NCBI RefSeq assembly: GCF_029030725.1
Contig: NZ_CP113162.1
Location: 1,734,501-1,798,500 of the forward strand
Origin: [Pseudomonas] carboxydohydrogena
Lineage (GTDB): Bacteria > Pseudomonadota > Alphaproteobacteria > Rhizobiales > Xanthobacteraceae
DNA: 64,000 bases
Direction: 5' to 3'
Shown: piece by piece, positions 7,877 through 17,732 of the stretch
Layout: each line of letters starts with the position of its first letter
Position numbering within the stretch: position 1 is the stretch's first letter
The notes under the pieces: model-generated
Databases searched by the model: none
Told to the model about the DNA's origin: nothing
Seen by the model: only the letters and a program-made list of their open reading frames with translations
Translations under genes and position numbers: made by a program

Positions 7877-9091
7877 ATGAGCGAACCTCTGGTCATTATC
7901 GGCAACGGCATGGCCGCCGCTCGGCTCGTCGAGGAATTGGCGAAGCGGGCATTGGGGCGCTACGCGATTGCCGTGATCGGCGACGAGCCGCGCTTGGCCT
8001 ATAACCGTGTGCTGCTGTCCTCGGTGCTTGCAGGTGAGGCGACCTCGCAGGAGATCGAACTGAGGTCAGCCGCGTGGTGGCGCGATCGCGGTGTCACCGT
8101 GACCTATGGCTGCGCGGCGAGTTCGGTCGATCTTGCCGCGCGCAAGGTGCATCTTGCCAACGGTACGGAAGTCCCATTCTCGAAACTGGTGTTCGCGACA
8201 GGCTCGGCGCCGCTGCGTCTGGCAGTGCCGGGCGCGAACCTGCCCGGTGTGCACACCTTCCGCGACAGCCGGGATGTGGATCAGCTCCTTGCCCTCGCCG
8301 GTGAGAAGCGTCGCGTCGCGGTGGTCGGCGGCGGGTTGCTTGGTCTTGAGGCGGCCTACGGTCTGGCGAAGGCCGGATCGAAGGTAACGCTGCTGCATCT
8401 GATGGATCGTCTGATGGAGCGTCAGCTCGATACGCCGGCGGCGGCGCTCCTGAAGCGGCTGGTGGAGAGCAAGGGTATCGAGATTGTGCTGGATGCCGAC
8501 ACAAAGCAGATTATAGGCGCGGATCGGGTCGAGGGCATCGAACTGGCGAATGGCCGCAGCATCGCGGCGGATGCTGTCGTGTTCGCGGCGGGCATCCGGC
8601 CCAACGTGGCGCTTGCAAGAGAGGCGGGCGTGCCGGTCAATCGCGGCATCGTCGTGGACGATCGGATTTGTACCGGCGTGGAGAATGTCTACGCGCTCGG
8701 CGAATGCGCGGAGCATCGCGGCACCTGCTACGGGCTCGTAGAGCCCGCCTATGAGCAGGCGAAGGTGCTGGCTGCTCATCTGGCCGGTAATCCGACGGAT
8801 TACTCCGGCAGTGTTGTTGCCACCAATCTGAAAGTTTCGGGCGTGAGCGTCTTTTCCGCCGGTGATTTTCTCGCGGCCGAAGGCGGCGAAACGCTGGTGT
8901 TCAACGATGAGCGGCGCGGCACCTACAAGAAACTGGTTGTCGCCGACGGTCATCTCACCGGCGCGGTGCTGGTGGGCGATACCCAGGACGCGCTCTGGTA
9001 TCTCGACCTCATCCGGACAACGGCTCCGATCGACACAATTCGCGGCGACATGATGTTCGGTCGCGCGCTTGCTCAACTAAAGGCTGCTTAA
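7877..9091 (+). CDS. NAD(P)H-dependent FAD oxidoreductase of nitrate assimilation (NirB N-terminal-like)
   Basis: The 404-residue protein is a two-Rossmann flavoprotein resembling the N-terminal half of NADH-nitrite reductase NirB and rubredoxin reductases. Near the N terminus IIGNGMAAARLVEEL binds FAD. VAVVGGGLLGLEAAYGL, near residue 150, binds NAD(P)H. VYALGECAEH is the second FAD motif. No Fe-S or siroheme cysteines are present, so it would hand electrons to a partner, probably NasA through its C-terminal [2Fe-2S] domain. The ATG at 7877 follows GAGGAGGGG; the frame is open further upstream, inside nrtC. It sits 3 bp before the nitrite reductase gene. Confidence 0.85.
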   Translation: MSEPLVIIGNGMAAARLVEELAKRALGRYAIAVIGDEPRLAYNRVLLSSVLAGEATSQEIELRSAAWWRDRGVTVTYGCAASSVDLAARKVHLANGTEVPFSKLVFATGSAPLRLAVPGANLPGVHTFRDSRDVDQLLALAGEKRRVAVVGGGLLGLEAAYGLAKAGSKVTLLHLMDRLMERQLDTPAAALLKRLVESKGIEIVLDADTKQIIGADRVEGIELANGRSIAADAVVFAAGIRPNVALAREAGVPVNRGIVVDDRICTGVENVYALGECAEHRGTCYGLVEPAYEQAKVLAAHLAGNPTDYSGSVVATNLKVSGVSVFSAGDFLAAEGGETLVFNDERRGTYKKLVVADGHLTGAVLVGDTQDALWYLDLIRTTAPIDTIRGDMMFGRALAQLKAA

Positions 9092-9094
9092 GTC

Positions 9095-10849
9095 ATGTCC
9101 AGCGATTTCTCTCCAGACCAGAAGCGCTATCTCGAAGGCTTCGTTTCGGGGCTCAGCGCATCGCGGGTTGCGCGCAGCAATGCGCCCGCAAAAAGCGAGC
9201 CGGTCGGCCCCGATGCCATTCACATCAAGGCGCAGGATCGTGTCGTTGCGGCGGGCGGCAAGCTCAGCGATCAAGAAAAAATCAAGCGTGAGGAACATCC
9301 GTTCGATGCCTATCCTCGGCTTGTGAAACAGGCCGAGTTGAACGAAGCCCCGAAGCCGCCGGACAATTTCCGTTGGCGCTATTACGGCATCTTCTATGTC
9401 GCGCCCACACAGTCGTCCTACATGTGCCGCCTGCGGATTCCGAATGGCATCCTCAAGCACTGGCAGTTTGCGGGCGTGGCCGATCTCGCGGAGAATTTCG
9501 GTGGTCCGTATGCCCACGTGACCACGCGGGCTAATCTGCAACTCCGCGAGATCGAGCCGAAGAATGCGATCAAGGTGATCGAGGGGCTACAGGATATCGG
9601 CCTGTGCTCGCGCGGCTCCGGTGCGGATAATATTCGTAACGTCACCGGGACCTCGACCGCCGGCATTGATCCGCAGGAATTGCTCGATACGCGCCCTTAC
9701 GCAAAGGCGTGGCACTTCCACATTCTCAACGACCGATCGCTGTATGGTCTGCCGCGCAAGTTCAACGTCGCGTTCGATGGCGCAGGGCGCATCGCCACGC
9801 TTGAGGAAACCAACGACATCGCGTTTCAGGCAGTCGAGGTACGTGAAGGTTTCGGTGTCGAACCCGGTATCTATTTCCGGCTCGGCCTTGGCGGTATCAC
9901 CGGCCACAAGGATTTTGCCCGCGACACCGGCGTGATCCTGAAGCCGCAGGAGGCCATCGGTGTTGCCGACGCCATTCTGCGTGTCTTCATTGAGAACGGC
10001 GACCGCACCAACCGCAACAAGGCGCGTCTGAAGTACGTGTTGGATGCGTGGGGATTCGACAAGTTTCTCGCCGCCGTGGAGGAGAAGCTCGCCTGCAAGC
10101 TGGCGCGCGTACCTGCGGAAGCCATTGCTCCGCGCCCGGCCTATGACCGGCTCGCGCATATCGGGGTTCATGCGCAGAAGCAGAGCGGCCTGAACTGGAT
10201 CGGTGTCGCGCTGAAGCTCGGGCGATTGTCGCCCGAACAGATGCGGGGGCTTGCGAAGATCGCAGCGGAATACGGCGGCGGCGATATTCGCCTCACCGTT
10301 TGGCAGAACCTGCTGATCCCGGGCGTTGCCGATGCGAATGTCGCAACCGCGATCGCCGCCATCGAGGCGCTCGGCCTCGCGGTGACAGTCTCCGCGCTGC
10401 GGGCAGGGCTGATCGCCTGCACCGGCGCGACGGGATGCCGTTTCGCCGCCGCGCACACCAAGGAAAATGCTGAGGAGATCGCGGCATGGTGCGACGAGCG
10501 CGTGCCGCTCAACACGCCGGTCAACATCCACCTCACCGGGTGCCATCATTCCTGCGCGCAGCACTACATCGGCGACATCGGTCTGATCGGCGCGCGCGTC
10601 CCAGTCAACGACGATGGCGATACGGTTGATGGCTATCATCTTCTGGTCGGCGGCGGATTTGGGGCAGATGCGACCATCGCCCGCGAACTGTTCCAGAACG
10701 TGAAGGCGGAGGATGCGCCGCGCACTGTCGAGCGCGTTCTCAAAGCCTATGTCGCCAACCGTGCGTCGGGAGACGAGACCTTCCTCGATTTCGCCAAGCG
10801 GACCGAGATCGAAGCCTTCAAGCGCATGACTGAAATGGAAGCGGCCTGA
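9095..10849 (+). CDS. nirA: Siroheme [4Fe-4S] nitrite reductase, NirA family
   Basis: The enzyme reduces nitrite to ammonium with six electrons in the cytoplasm. The 584-residue protein has two nitrite/sulfite-reductase half-domains and the cluster/siroheme cysteines C442 and C448 (ACTGATGC) plus C483 and C487 (TGCHHSC), the CX5C and CX3C pattern that separates this family from random Fe-S proteins. An N-terminal extension of about 80 residues includes FSPDQKRYLEGF near residues 5-16, a motif shared with the next gene product. The pattern and length fit assimilatory nitrite reductase rather than sulfite reductase, supported by context. Its TGA overlaps the next ATG. Confidence 0.9.
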   Translation: MSSDFSPDQKRYLEGFVSGLSASRVARSNAPAKSEPVGPDAIHIKAQDRVVAAGGKLSDQEKIKREEHPFDAYPRLVKQAELNEAPKPPDNFRWRYYGIFYVAPTQSSYMCRLRIPNGILKHWQFAGVADLAENFGGPYAHVTTRANLQLREIEPKNAIKVIEGLQDIGLCSRGSGADNIRNVTGTSTAGIDPQELLDTRPYAKAWHFHILNDRSLYGLPRKFNVAFDGAGRIATLEETNDIAFQAVEVREGFGVEPGIYFRLGLGGITGHKDFARDTGVILKPQEAIGVADAILRVFIENGDRTNRNKARLKYVLDAWGFDKFLAAVEEKLACKLARVPAEAIAPRPAYDRLAHIGVHAQKQSGLNWIGVALKLGRLSPEQMRGLAKIAAEYGGGDIRLTVWQNLLIPGVADANVATAIAAIEALGLAVTVSALRAGLIACTGATGCRFAAAHTKENAEEIAAWCDERVPLNTPVNIHLTGCHHSCAQHYIGDIGLIGARVPVNDDGDTVDGYHLLVGGGFGADATIARELFQNVKAEDAPRTVERVLKAYVANRASGDETFLDFAKRTEIEAFKRMTEMEAA

Positions 10850-12462
10850 TGAATCAGAGAACTCCTCCGAGCCAGCTTGAGATCATTCCGGAGACGGCGC
10901 CGTTTTCGCATGAACAGCGGTCGTGGCTGAACGGCTTCTTCGCAGGGCTGGTATCGCTCGATAACGCGGTCACGCCACTGTCGCCCGAGCAGGGCGCCGC
11001 GGTGATGAAAGGGGCTGGAGACGCCGATGATGGTGAGGCTCCGTGGCACGACCAGACGATGCCGATCGCGGAGCGGATGAAGCTGGCGGAGGGCCGCCCG
11101 CTGCGCCGCCGAATGATGGCGGCGATGGCGCAGCAGGATTGCGGCCAGTGCGGCTACAACTGCCATGATTATTCCGAGGCGATCGCTGGCAAGAAAGAAG
11201 CCCGCCTGAACCTGTGCGTGCCGGGGGGTAAGGAAACCGCCCGCATGCTGAAGACGCTGTATGAGGAGTTGGAGAGCGCACCGTCAGCTGCGCCATCGCC
11301 TGCGGCGGACGTGGCTGCGGCGGAGCCTGTTGCCAAAGCTACCGGCGAGCCGGGCCGTTCACGCGATAACCCGGTCGAGGCGGTCTTCCTGTCGCGGCGC
11401 CTTTTGAACAAGCCGGGATCGGAAAAGGAGACCTGGCACATCGAGTTCGATTTGTCGGGGCCTGGCCTTGATTATGTCGTCGGCGACTCCTTCGGCGTGT
11501 TCGCCAACAACGATCTCGGTATGGTGGACCAGATCATCGCGCTGCTTGGCGTCTCGCACGAGACAATGATCAACGGCAAGAAACTGCGCGATGTGTTGCA
11601 CGAGGATGTGTCGCTGTCGCCCGCGCCGGATTCGCTGTTCGAATTGATTTCCTTCATTACCGGCGGGGCTGCCCGCGAGAAAGCGCGGGCGCTCGCTTCA
11701 GGCGACGACCCGGATGGCGACGCCGCCCATCTCGACGTGATGGCGACGTTGCAGAAGTTCGCTGGCGTCAGGCCGCATCCCGAAGCCTTCATCGAGGCGC
11801 TGGAGCCGTTGCAGCCGCGGCTCTATTCCATTTCGTCGTCGCACAATGCGACGCCGGGCCGCCTGTCGCTGACGGTCGATACCGTTCGCTACATGATCGG
11901 CAAGCGCAAGCGCATCGGCGTCGCCTCCACGTTCCTCGCTGAACGGATCAATCCAGGCGACACGCTCAAGGTCTACGTCCAGAAGGCCCATGGCTTCGGG
12001 TTGCCGGAGAATCCGCAGACACCGGTCATCATGATCGGCCCCGGCACCGGCGTGGCACCATTCCGCGCCTTCCTGCACGACCGGCAGGCGACCGGGGCGC
12101 CGGGGCGCAACTGGCTGTTCTTCGGCCACCAGCGCAGCGAGTGCGATTTCTTCTATGCAGACGAATTCAACGCGATGAAGTCGTCCGGCCATCTCACACG
12201 GTTGTCGCTGGCGTGGTCGCGGGATCGCGAGGAGAAATTCTACGTGCAGGATCGCATGCGCGAGGTTGGCCGAGAGCTGTGGTCGTGGCTCGCGGAAGGC
12301 GCACACGTTTATGTCTGCGGCGATGCCAAGCGGATGGCCAAGGATGTTGAACGCGCACTGGTGGATATCGCGTCCCAGTTCGGCGCGCGTTCGACCGACG
12401 AGGCCGTCGCCTTCGTGGCAGACCTGAAGAAGAAGGGCCGCTACCAGCAGGACGTCTACTGA
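10849..12462 (+). CDS. CysJ-like FAD/NADPH reductase with N-terminal Fe-S domain
   Basis: The 537-residue protein is commonly annotated as sulfite reductase alpha subunit, but the FMN-flavodoxin domain of CysJ is absent. Residues about 90-130 instead hold a small Fe-S domain with C98, C101, C105 and C123 (DCGQCGYNC and LCVPGG). The rest is a ferredoxin-NADP reductase unit of the CysJ type: RLYSISSS binds FAD, MIGPGTGVAPFR contacts NADPH and VYVCGDAKRMAKDV follows, with a family-typical ending KKKGRYQQDVY. It starts inside the stop of nirA (TGATG), so the two are probably made together and this protein is the likely electron donor to NirA. Confidence 0.85.
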   Translation: MNQRTPPSQLEIIPETAPFSHEQRSWLNGFFAGLVSLDNAVTPLSPEQGAAVMKGAGDADDGEAPWHDQTMPIAERMKLAEGRPLRRRMMAAMAQQDCGQCGYNCHDYSEAIAGKKEARLNLCVPGGKETARMLKTLYEELESAPSAAPSPAADVAAAEPVAKATGEPGRSRDNPVEAVFLSRRLLNKPGSEKETWHIEFDLSGPGLDYVVGDSFGVFANNDLGMVDQIIALLGVSHETMINGKKLRDVLHEDVSLSPAPDSLFELISFITGGAAREKARALASGDDPDGDAAHLDVMATLQKFAGVRPHPEAFIEALEPLQPRLYSISSSHNATPGRLSLTVDTVRYMIGKRKRIGVASTFLAERINPGDTLKVYVQKAHGFGLPENPQTPVIMIGPGTGVAPFRAFLHDRQATGAPGRNWLFFGHQRSECDFFYADEFNAMKSSGHLTRLSLAWSRDREEKFYVQDRMREVGRELWSWLAEGAHVYVCGDAKRMAKDVERALVDIASQFGARSTDEAVAFVADLKKKGRYQQDVY

Positions 12463-12475
12463 CCGAAGGCTATTG

Positions 12476-15193
12476 ATGAGTGCGATGGAAATTCCGCCGG
12501 CGGCCGTAAGGACCACATGCCCTTATTGCGGTGTCGGCTGCGGTGTGCTGGCGACGCCCGACGGCAAGGGCGGAGCGACCATCAAGGGCGATCCGGATCA
12601 TCCCGCCAATTATGGCCGCCTCTGCTCCAAGGGTTCGGCACTTGGTGAGACGCTGGGTACTCACGAGCGGCTGTTGCATCCGATGGTGCGCTGCTCGAAC
12701 GGCCAGATGGAGGCCGTCGCGTGGGACGATGCGCTCGATCATGTGGCGCAGCGGCTCCGTCACATCATTGCCAAGCATGGGCGCCACTCGGTCGCGTTCT
12801 ATCTCTCGGGTCAGTTGCTGACGGAGGATTACTACGTCGCCAACAAGCTGATGAAGGGATTCATCGGCAGCGCCAATGTCGATACCAATTCGCGGCTGTG
12901 CATGTCGTCGGCCGTTGCCGGGCACAAGCGCGCCTTCGGTTCGGATACGGTGCCGGGCAATTATCGGGATCTCGACGAGGCCGACCTTCTCGTTCTCGTT
13001 GGCTCGAATGCAGCATGGTGTCATCCGATCTTGTATCAGCGCATGTTGGCGAACAAGCAGAAGCGAGGCGCGAAGATCATCGTCATCGATCCGCGCCGGA
13101 CGGATACCGCCAGCGATGCCGATCTTTTTCTGGGATTAAAGCCGGGGACCGATACTGCGCTTTTCAGTGGTGCGTTGGTTTACCTCGCAGCGCAGGGTGC
13201 GATCGATTCCCGTTTTATCGAAGATCATACTTCAGGATTCGAGGAGGCGTTGGCGCAGGCCCGCCGGATTGCCGCCAATATCGCGGCGACCGCACTTGCG
13301 ACCGGACTGAGCGAAGCCGATGTCGAGGCGTTCTTTCGCCTGTTTGCCTCAACCGAAAAGGTGGTGACGCTGTACTCCCAGGGCGTCAATCAGTCGGCGC
13401 AGGGCACCGACAAGGTCAACGCCATCATCAACTGTCATCTTGCGACGGGGCGGATCGGCAGGCCCGGCATGGGGCCGTTCTCGCTGACGGGCCAGCCGAA
13501 TGCGATGGGCGGCCGTGAGGTTGGAGGACTCGCAAATCAGTTGGCCGCACACATGAACTTCACGCCGCCGGACATCGACCGGGTGCGGCGGTTCTGGCAG
13601 GCGCCGCACATTGCGACCCATGAAGGGCTGAAGGCTGTTCAGATGTTCGAGGCCATCGGGCGCGGGGAGATCAAGGCGCTGTGGGTGATGGGCACGAACC
13701 CGGCGGTGTCGCTGCCGAATGCCGATGCCGTGCGGTTCGCGATGCAGAAGCTCGATCTGCTCGTGATTTCGGATAACGTGCGCTCGAACGACAGCGTCAA
13801 TGTGGGCGCGCATGTGTTGCTGCCGGCACAGGCATGGGGCGAGCGATCCGGCACGGTGACCAATTCGGAACGCCGGGTGTCGCGTCAGCGTTCGTTCATG
13901 GCTCCCGCAGGCGATGCCAGGCCGGATTGGTGGATCGTCAGCGAAGTCGCCAAGCGGCTCGGCTATGAGCGAGCGTTTTCCTATCAATCGTCTGCGGAAA
14001 TCTTTCGCGAGCATTGCCGCCTCTCTGCATTCGAGAATAAAGGCACCCGCGATTTCGATCTCGGCGCATTTTCCGAGATCACCGAAAGCGATTTCGATCA
14101 AATCACGCCAGCCCTGTGGCCGGCTCGCGCGGATGCGAGCATGTCGGAGCGGTTTTTCGCCGAAGGCGGGTTTTACACCAACGACAAGCGCGCGCGTTTC
14201 GTCGTGACCGAAATTCCGGTGCTGCGCGGTGAAAAATCCGTAGCGCGCCCGATGTTGTTGAACACCGGCCGCATCCGTGACCAGTGGCACACCATGACGA
14301 GGACGGGTCTCAGCCCGCGCCTTGGGCAGCACCTGCGCTTTCCCTTTGTCGAAATCCATCCGCGTGATGCACGTGCTGCCGGTGTCACCGATGCTGGATT
14401 TGCCAAAATCGAAACCGATTTCGGCCATTGCGTGCTCAAAGTGGTCGTGACGGATTGCCAGCAGCCCGGCATGTTGTTTGCGCCGATCCACTGGAGCGAT
14501 GAAACATCATCCTCCGCGCGGGTCGGCGCGTTGGTTGCGCCTCACACCGACCCATATTCAGGTCAGCCTGAAAACAAGGCCACGCCGGCCAATCTGTTTC
14601 CTTGCGACTATCCGCAACAGGGTTTTGTCCTGTCGCGCGAAAGGCTGTCGTTCCCTGCGGGCACATGGTGGACGCGCGTCGCGGTGACCGGAGGCTATGG
14701 GTATCTGTTCGCCGCGAAGCACGGCGTGCCGTGGCAGGCCTGGTTTGGCGAACGCTCGATGGGACACGACGTCGCGAATTACGTCGATGCGGTTGGGGGT
14801 GTTTACCGGGCGGCGTCATTCGATGGCGACAAGCTGATGAGCTGTCTGTTTGTCGAACCGGCAGATCATGTGACCGAATGGGATGCGACAAAGGACCTAT
14901 TTGCGGAAGAAACGCTTTCAGCCGACCAGCGCAGGTTGCTGCTGTCTGGAAAGACGGCGGATACGGCTGCGAACACCGGGCCGATTGTCTGTGCCTGTTT
15001 CGGTGTCGGCCGCAACACGATCTGCGATGCGTTGAAGTCCGGCACTGCGCGCTCGCATCTCGATCTTGGTGTGCAGCTCAAGGCAGGCACCAATTGCGGC
15101 TCCTGCATTCCGGAATTGCGCCGGCTGGTTGCGGAAACGATGCCCGACACGGAACAGGCCGCCCACCGTGAGATGGCTATGGCCGAGAATTGA
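12476..15193 (+). CDS. nasA: Assimilatory nitrate reductase catalytic subunit
   Basis: NasA reduces nitrate to nitrite in the cytoplasm using bis-MGD molybdenum. In the 905-residue product the N-terminal [4Fe-4S] cluster is bound by C15, C18, C22 and C50 (CPYCGVGC), followed by the molybdopterin oxidoreductase body and the dinucleotide-binding domain. A C-terminal BFD-like [2Fe-2S] domain has C839, C841, C874 and C877 (CACFGVGR and NCGSC), as in Klebsiella-type NasA. There is no haem or FAD domain, so an external NAD(P)H reductase is needed. The start is the ATG at 12476, with AAGG upstream; the TTG one codon earlier is less likely. Its end overlaps convergent pxpA. Confidence 0.96.
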   Translation: MSAMEIPPAAVRTTCPYCGVGCGVLATPDGKGGATIKGDPDHPANYGRLCSKGSALGETLGTHERLLHPMVRCSNGQMEAVAWDDALDHVAQRLRHIIAKHGRHSVAFYLSGQLLTEDYYVANKLMKGFIGSANVDTNSRLCMSSAVAGHKRAFGSDTVPGNYRDLDEADLLVLVGSNAAWCHPILYQRMLANKQKRGAKIIVIDPRRTDTASDADLFLGLKPGTDTALFSGALVYLAAQGAIDSRFIEDHTSGFEEALAQARRIAANIAATALATGLSEADVEAFFRLFASTEKVVTLYSQGVNQSAQGTDKVNAIINCHLATGRIGRPGMGPFSLTGQPNAMGGREVGGLANQLAAHMNFTPPDIDRVRRFWQAPHIATHEGLKAVQMFEAIGRGEIKALWVMGTNPAVSLPNADAVRFAMQKLDLLVISDNVRSNDSVNVGAHVLLPAQAWGERSGTVTNSERRVSRQRSFMAPAGDARPDWWIVSEVAKRLGYERAFSYQSSAEIFREHCRLSAFENKGTRDFDLGAFSEITESDFDQITPALWPARADASMSERFFAEGGFYTNDKRARFVVTEIPVLRGEKSVARPMLLNTGRIRDQWHTMTRTGLSPRLGQHLRFPFVEIHPRDARAAGVTDAGFAKIETDFGHCVLKVVVTDCQQPGMLFAPIHWSDETSSSARVGALVAPHTDPYSGQPENKATPANLFPCDYPQQGFVLSRERLSFPAGTWWTRVAVTGGYGYLFAAKHGVPWQAWFGERSMGHDVANYVDAVGGVYRAASFDGDKLMSCLFVEPADHVTEWDATKDLFAEETLSADQRRLLLSGKTADTAANTGPIVCACFGVGRNTICDALKSGTARSHLDLGVQLKAGTNCGSCIPELRRLVAETMPDTEQAAHREMAMAEN

Positions 15194-15935
15194 ACGGCGA
15201 GATTGTCACACCGCCTTGCTCCAGCGCAAAGCGCACGGCTTTGGCGATGTCGACAGCGCCGAGTGTGTCGCCATGAACGCAGACGCTATCGACGGGCGTC
15301 GGAATCGTTTTTCCCGAAGCCGCAATGATGGATTGCTCCGTCACCATGCGCAGAACGCGCCGCGCGATCTCGCCGGCATCGTGCAGTACCGCGCCGTTCT
15401 GGCTGCGCGGCAGAAGCTGCGCGTCGTCCTGATAGGCGCGGTCGGCATAGATTTCATGGATTGGTCTCAAGCCTGCGCGATCCGCCGCGCGGGCCAGTTC
15501 GGTGTGGGGCAGCACCATGAATGCGAGATCCTGATCGACAGCCTTGATGGCCGCCGCGATGGCTTTGGCGATCATGGCGTCGGCGCAAGCGGCGTTCGAG
15601 AGCGCGCCGTGTGCCTTCACATGCGTGACCTTGTGGCCCGCGAGCGAAGCTACGGCGCACAGTGCGCCGGTCTGGTAGGCGACAAGGTTCTCGATCTCGC
15701 TGGCGCTGAGGCCGGGCATCGGCGTGCGACCGAATCCTGCAAGATCGCGATAGCTGGGATGCGCGCCGATATGTACGCCACGCGTGCGGGCCTGTGCCGC
15801 AATGTTGCGCATGGTATCAGGATCGCCCGCATGAAACCCGCAGGCGATGTTGACGCTGGTGGCGACAGCCAGCATCGCCTCGTCGTCGCCCATGCCTTCG
15901 CCGATGTCGGAATTGATGTCGATCTGCATCGTCAT
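15177..15935 (-). CDS. pxpA: 5-oxoprolinase subunit PxpA (LamB/YcsF family)
   Basis: PxpA is one of three subunits of the ATP-dependent 5-oxoprolinase that opens pyroglutamate, a spontaneous damage product of glutamine, to glutamate. The 252-residue protein has the family opening [17 protein letters not shown], the metal-site-like CGFHAGDP, and HIGAHPSY and VKAHGAL further on. The ATG at 15935 overlaps the pxpC stop (ATGA), which fixes the start even though the frame is open further upstream. It is the last gene of pxpBCA. The stop at 15177-15179 lies inside the 3' end of nasA, so the two genes overlap tail to tail by 17 bp. Confidence 0.93.
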   Translation of the reverse strand: MTMQIDINSDIGEGMGDDEAMLAVATSVNIACGFHAGDPDTMRNIAAQARTRGVHIGAHPSYRDLAGFGRTPMPGLSASEIENLVAYQTGALCAVASLAGHKVTHVKAHGALSNAACADAMIAKAIAAAIKAVDQDLAFMVLPHTELARAADRAGLRPIHEIYADRAYQDDAQLLPRSQNGAVLHDAGEIARRVLRMVTEQSIIAASGKTIPTPVDSVCVHGDTLGAVDIAKAVRFALEQGGVTISPFNSRP

Positions 15936-16867
15936 GTGCTGTTCCGGATTCTGTCGGGCAGGGATTGCAGTAGCGCGTGAAATGCGCGTGCCTCCTGCTG
16001 CGCGGCGGCCACGTCGATCTCTGCGAAACGGAATGTATGCCGGGGACGGGTTTGCGCAAAGCGGCCAAGATCGGCGGATATGATGGTCGCGATCTTGGGA
16101 TAACCGCCGGTGGTGCCGCGATCCCTCATCAGCACGATGGGCTGGCCATTGCCCGTCACCTGAATGCTGCCATCTACCGTGCCGTCGGAGACGATGTTGA
16201 AGTTTCCGGCGTGAGTGAGCGGTGATCCTTCCAGACGATAGCCCATGCGGTCGCTGGTGGGCGAGATTTGCCATGGCGAATTGAAGAAGACTTTAGAGGA
16301 AGCACCGAACTCATCATATTGCGGTCCCGGCACCACGCGGATCGCGCCTTCGCCGAAGACGGGGGGAGACATGGTGCGGTCGGGCAGTGATATCGCGTTG
16401 TCGAACGTCAGCCGGTCGCCGCCTTGCAGCGGGCGCGGATAGGGACTGCCCAATCCCGCGCGCGCGTTGACCGAGAAGCTGCCGAACATCGCCTCGCCTT
16501 TTAGATCGCCCGCGACGGCGAGATAGCTGAACATGCCCTTGCGGGCTGCATCGAGGGTCAACGTGTCGCCGTCGCGAAGCAGGAACGAGCGATAGAGCGG
16601 GCAGGGTTTGTCATCGGTCCGGGCGAAACGCAGCGCGCCGGTCAGCGCCACGCACAGCGGGCCGCCTCGCGCGGCGAAGACAGCCTTGAGCGGCCCGATC
16701 TCGATGGTAGGCGCGGAGAGCGGATGCCCGACCAGCGCATTGGCTGCGGCCAGCGACAGGCGGTCCATCGCGCCGCTCGGCGTCAGGCCGTAACGCTGCG
16801 CGCCGAAGCGGCCGATATCCTGCACCGATGTCAGCGGTCCCGCGGCGATGACTTCGAGCACGCTCAC
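15932..16867 (-). CDS. pxpC: 5-oxoprolinase subunit PxpC (biotin-dependent carboxyltransferase-like, KipA family)
   Basis: The 311-residue protein matches the KipA/PxpC family, whose fold is also found in the carboxyltransferase-type domain of urea amidolyase. Visible words are [22 protein letters not shown] near the start (shown here as [14 protein letters not shown]), [10 protein letters not shown] and the end block [14 protein letters not shown]. With PxpB it binds ATP and activates 5-oxoproline. It begins at a GTG (16867) that overlaps the stop of pxpB (GTGA) and its own stop overlaps the ATG of pxpA, so translation of the three is coupled. Confidence 0.92.
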   Translation of the reverse strand: MSVLEVIAAGPLTSVQDIGRFGAQRYGLTPSGAMDRLSLAAANALVGHPLSAPTIEIGPLKAVFAARGGPLCVALTGALRFARTDDKPCPLYRSFLLRDGDTLTLDAARKGMFSYLAVAGDLKGEAMFGSFSVNARAGLGSPYPRPLQGGDRLTFDNAISLPDRTMSPPVFGEGAIRVVPGPQYDEFGASSKVFFNSPWQISPTSDRMGYRLEGSPLTHAGNFNIVSDGTVDGSIQVTGNGQPIVLMRDRGTTGGYPKIATIISADLGRFAQTRPRHTFRFAEIDVAAAQQEARAFHALLQSLPDRIRNST

Positions 16868-17601
16868 GTCATCAACTCCGCGACCGCCCCGCCATGTTCG
16901 GCGAGCCGCTCAAGCCGCTCGAACTCGGCCGGGCCGATCGACGCGAAGGTCACGGTGTCTCCCGGTTCGATGAGGAAAACCGGATCGCGGCGCGGATCGA
17001 AGGTGCGCACCGGCGTGCGGCCGAGAAGATGCCAGCCGCTCGGCCCGGCGAGACATTGCAGAGCGGCCTGAACGCCGCCGATCGAGATCGTGCCAGCGGG
17101 CGTCGAGAGGCGGGGCTGTGGGCGGCGCGGCGTGGCGATGGCGGGATCGAGGCCGCGAAGATAGGAGAAGCCCGGTGTGAAGCCGATCATCGCCACCTCA
17201 TAGCGCGGGGCGCTGTGTCGCCGGATCAGTTCGTCAGGCGACAGGCCATGTGACTTTGCCACGTCATCGAGATCGATGCCGAATGCGCCGCCATAGGCGA
17301 CCGGCACGCGCCAGTGGCGGGATGGGCTCTCCAGCGAGTCCGGTTGGTCGAGCAGCGCCGAGAGGCGGTCGCTCAATTCGGAAAAGCCGAGCGTGAGCGG
17401 ATCGTAGTGCACGAGAAGCGAGCGATAGGTCGGCACCGTCTCGGTGATGCCCGCGATGGCTGCGTTGTTCAGCGCGCGATCCAGCGCGAAAACCCGGCGG
17501 TTGCTGTCCGCATCCATGGTGGCGCCAAACTCGACGGCGAGCGCGGTGTCGCCGCAAGCAAGAACACGCGGTTTTGATGGTTTGGACGGCTGGCTGTTCA
17601 T
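16864..17601 (-). CDS. pxpB: 5-oxoprolinase subunit PxpB (KipI family)
   Basis: The 245-residue PxpB/KipI-family protein opens the pxpBCA operon. Family landmarks are GDTALAVEFG near the N terminus, YDPLTLGFSEL, and GFTPGFSYLRGLD, with SPRRPQPR-like basic residues (TPRRPQPRLSTPAG) before an IGGVQ segment. Bacillus KipI was named as an inhibitor of sporulation kinase A, but the operon context supports the metabolic role. I chose the ATG at 17601; the frame is open to 17718, but the extra N-terminal part is unlike the family. The gene diverges from the RraA-family gene. Confidence 0.9.
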   Translation of the reverse strand: MNSQPSKPSKPRVLACGDTALAVEFGATMDADSNRRVFALDRALNNAAIAGITETVPTYRSLLVHYDPLTLGFSELSDRLSALLDQPDSLESPSRHWRVPVAYGGAFGIDLDDVAKSHGLSPDELIRRHSAPRYEVAMIGFTPGFSYLRGLDPAIATPRRPQPRLSTPAGTISIGGVQAALQCLAGPSGWHLLGRTPVRTFDPRRDPVFLIEPGDTVTFASIGPAEFERLERLAEHGGAVAELMT

Positions 17602-17675
17602 GGACAAACGATGCCGGGGCAGGCTGATGGCGTCCAGAGAATTTATTCGCCGAAAACAATGTCGAAGAGGTGCGC

Positions 17676-17703
17676 TTGACGTAGGCCACTTCCTTCGCAA
17701 GAT
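17676..17703 (+). promoter_or_regulatory. Candidate housekeeping promoter for the RraA-family gene
   Basis: TTGACG (17676-17681) and CAAGAT (17698-17703) are separated by 16 bp and lie 30 bp before the start codon. The -35 is near-consensus, while the -10 keeps only the key A and final AT. Confidence 0.35.
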
Positions 17704-17732
17704 GCTGTCTTCTTTCAAACCAGGATTTCCCG

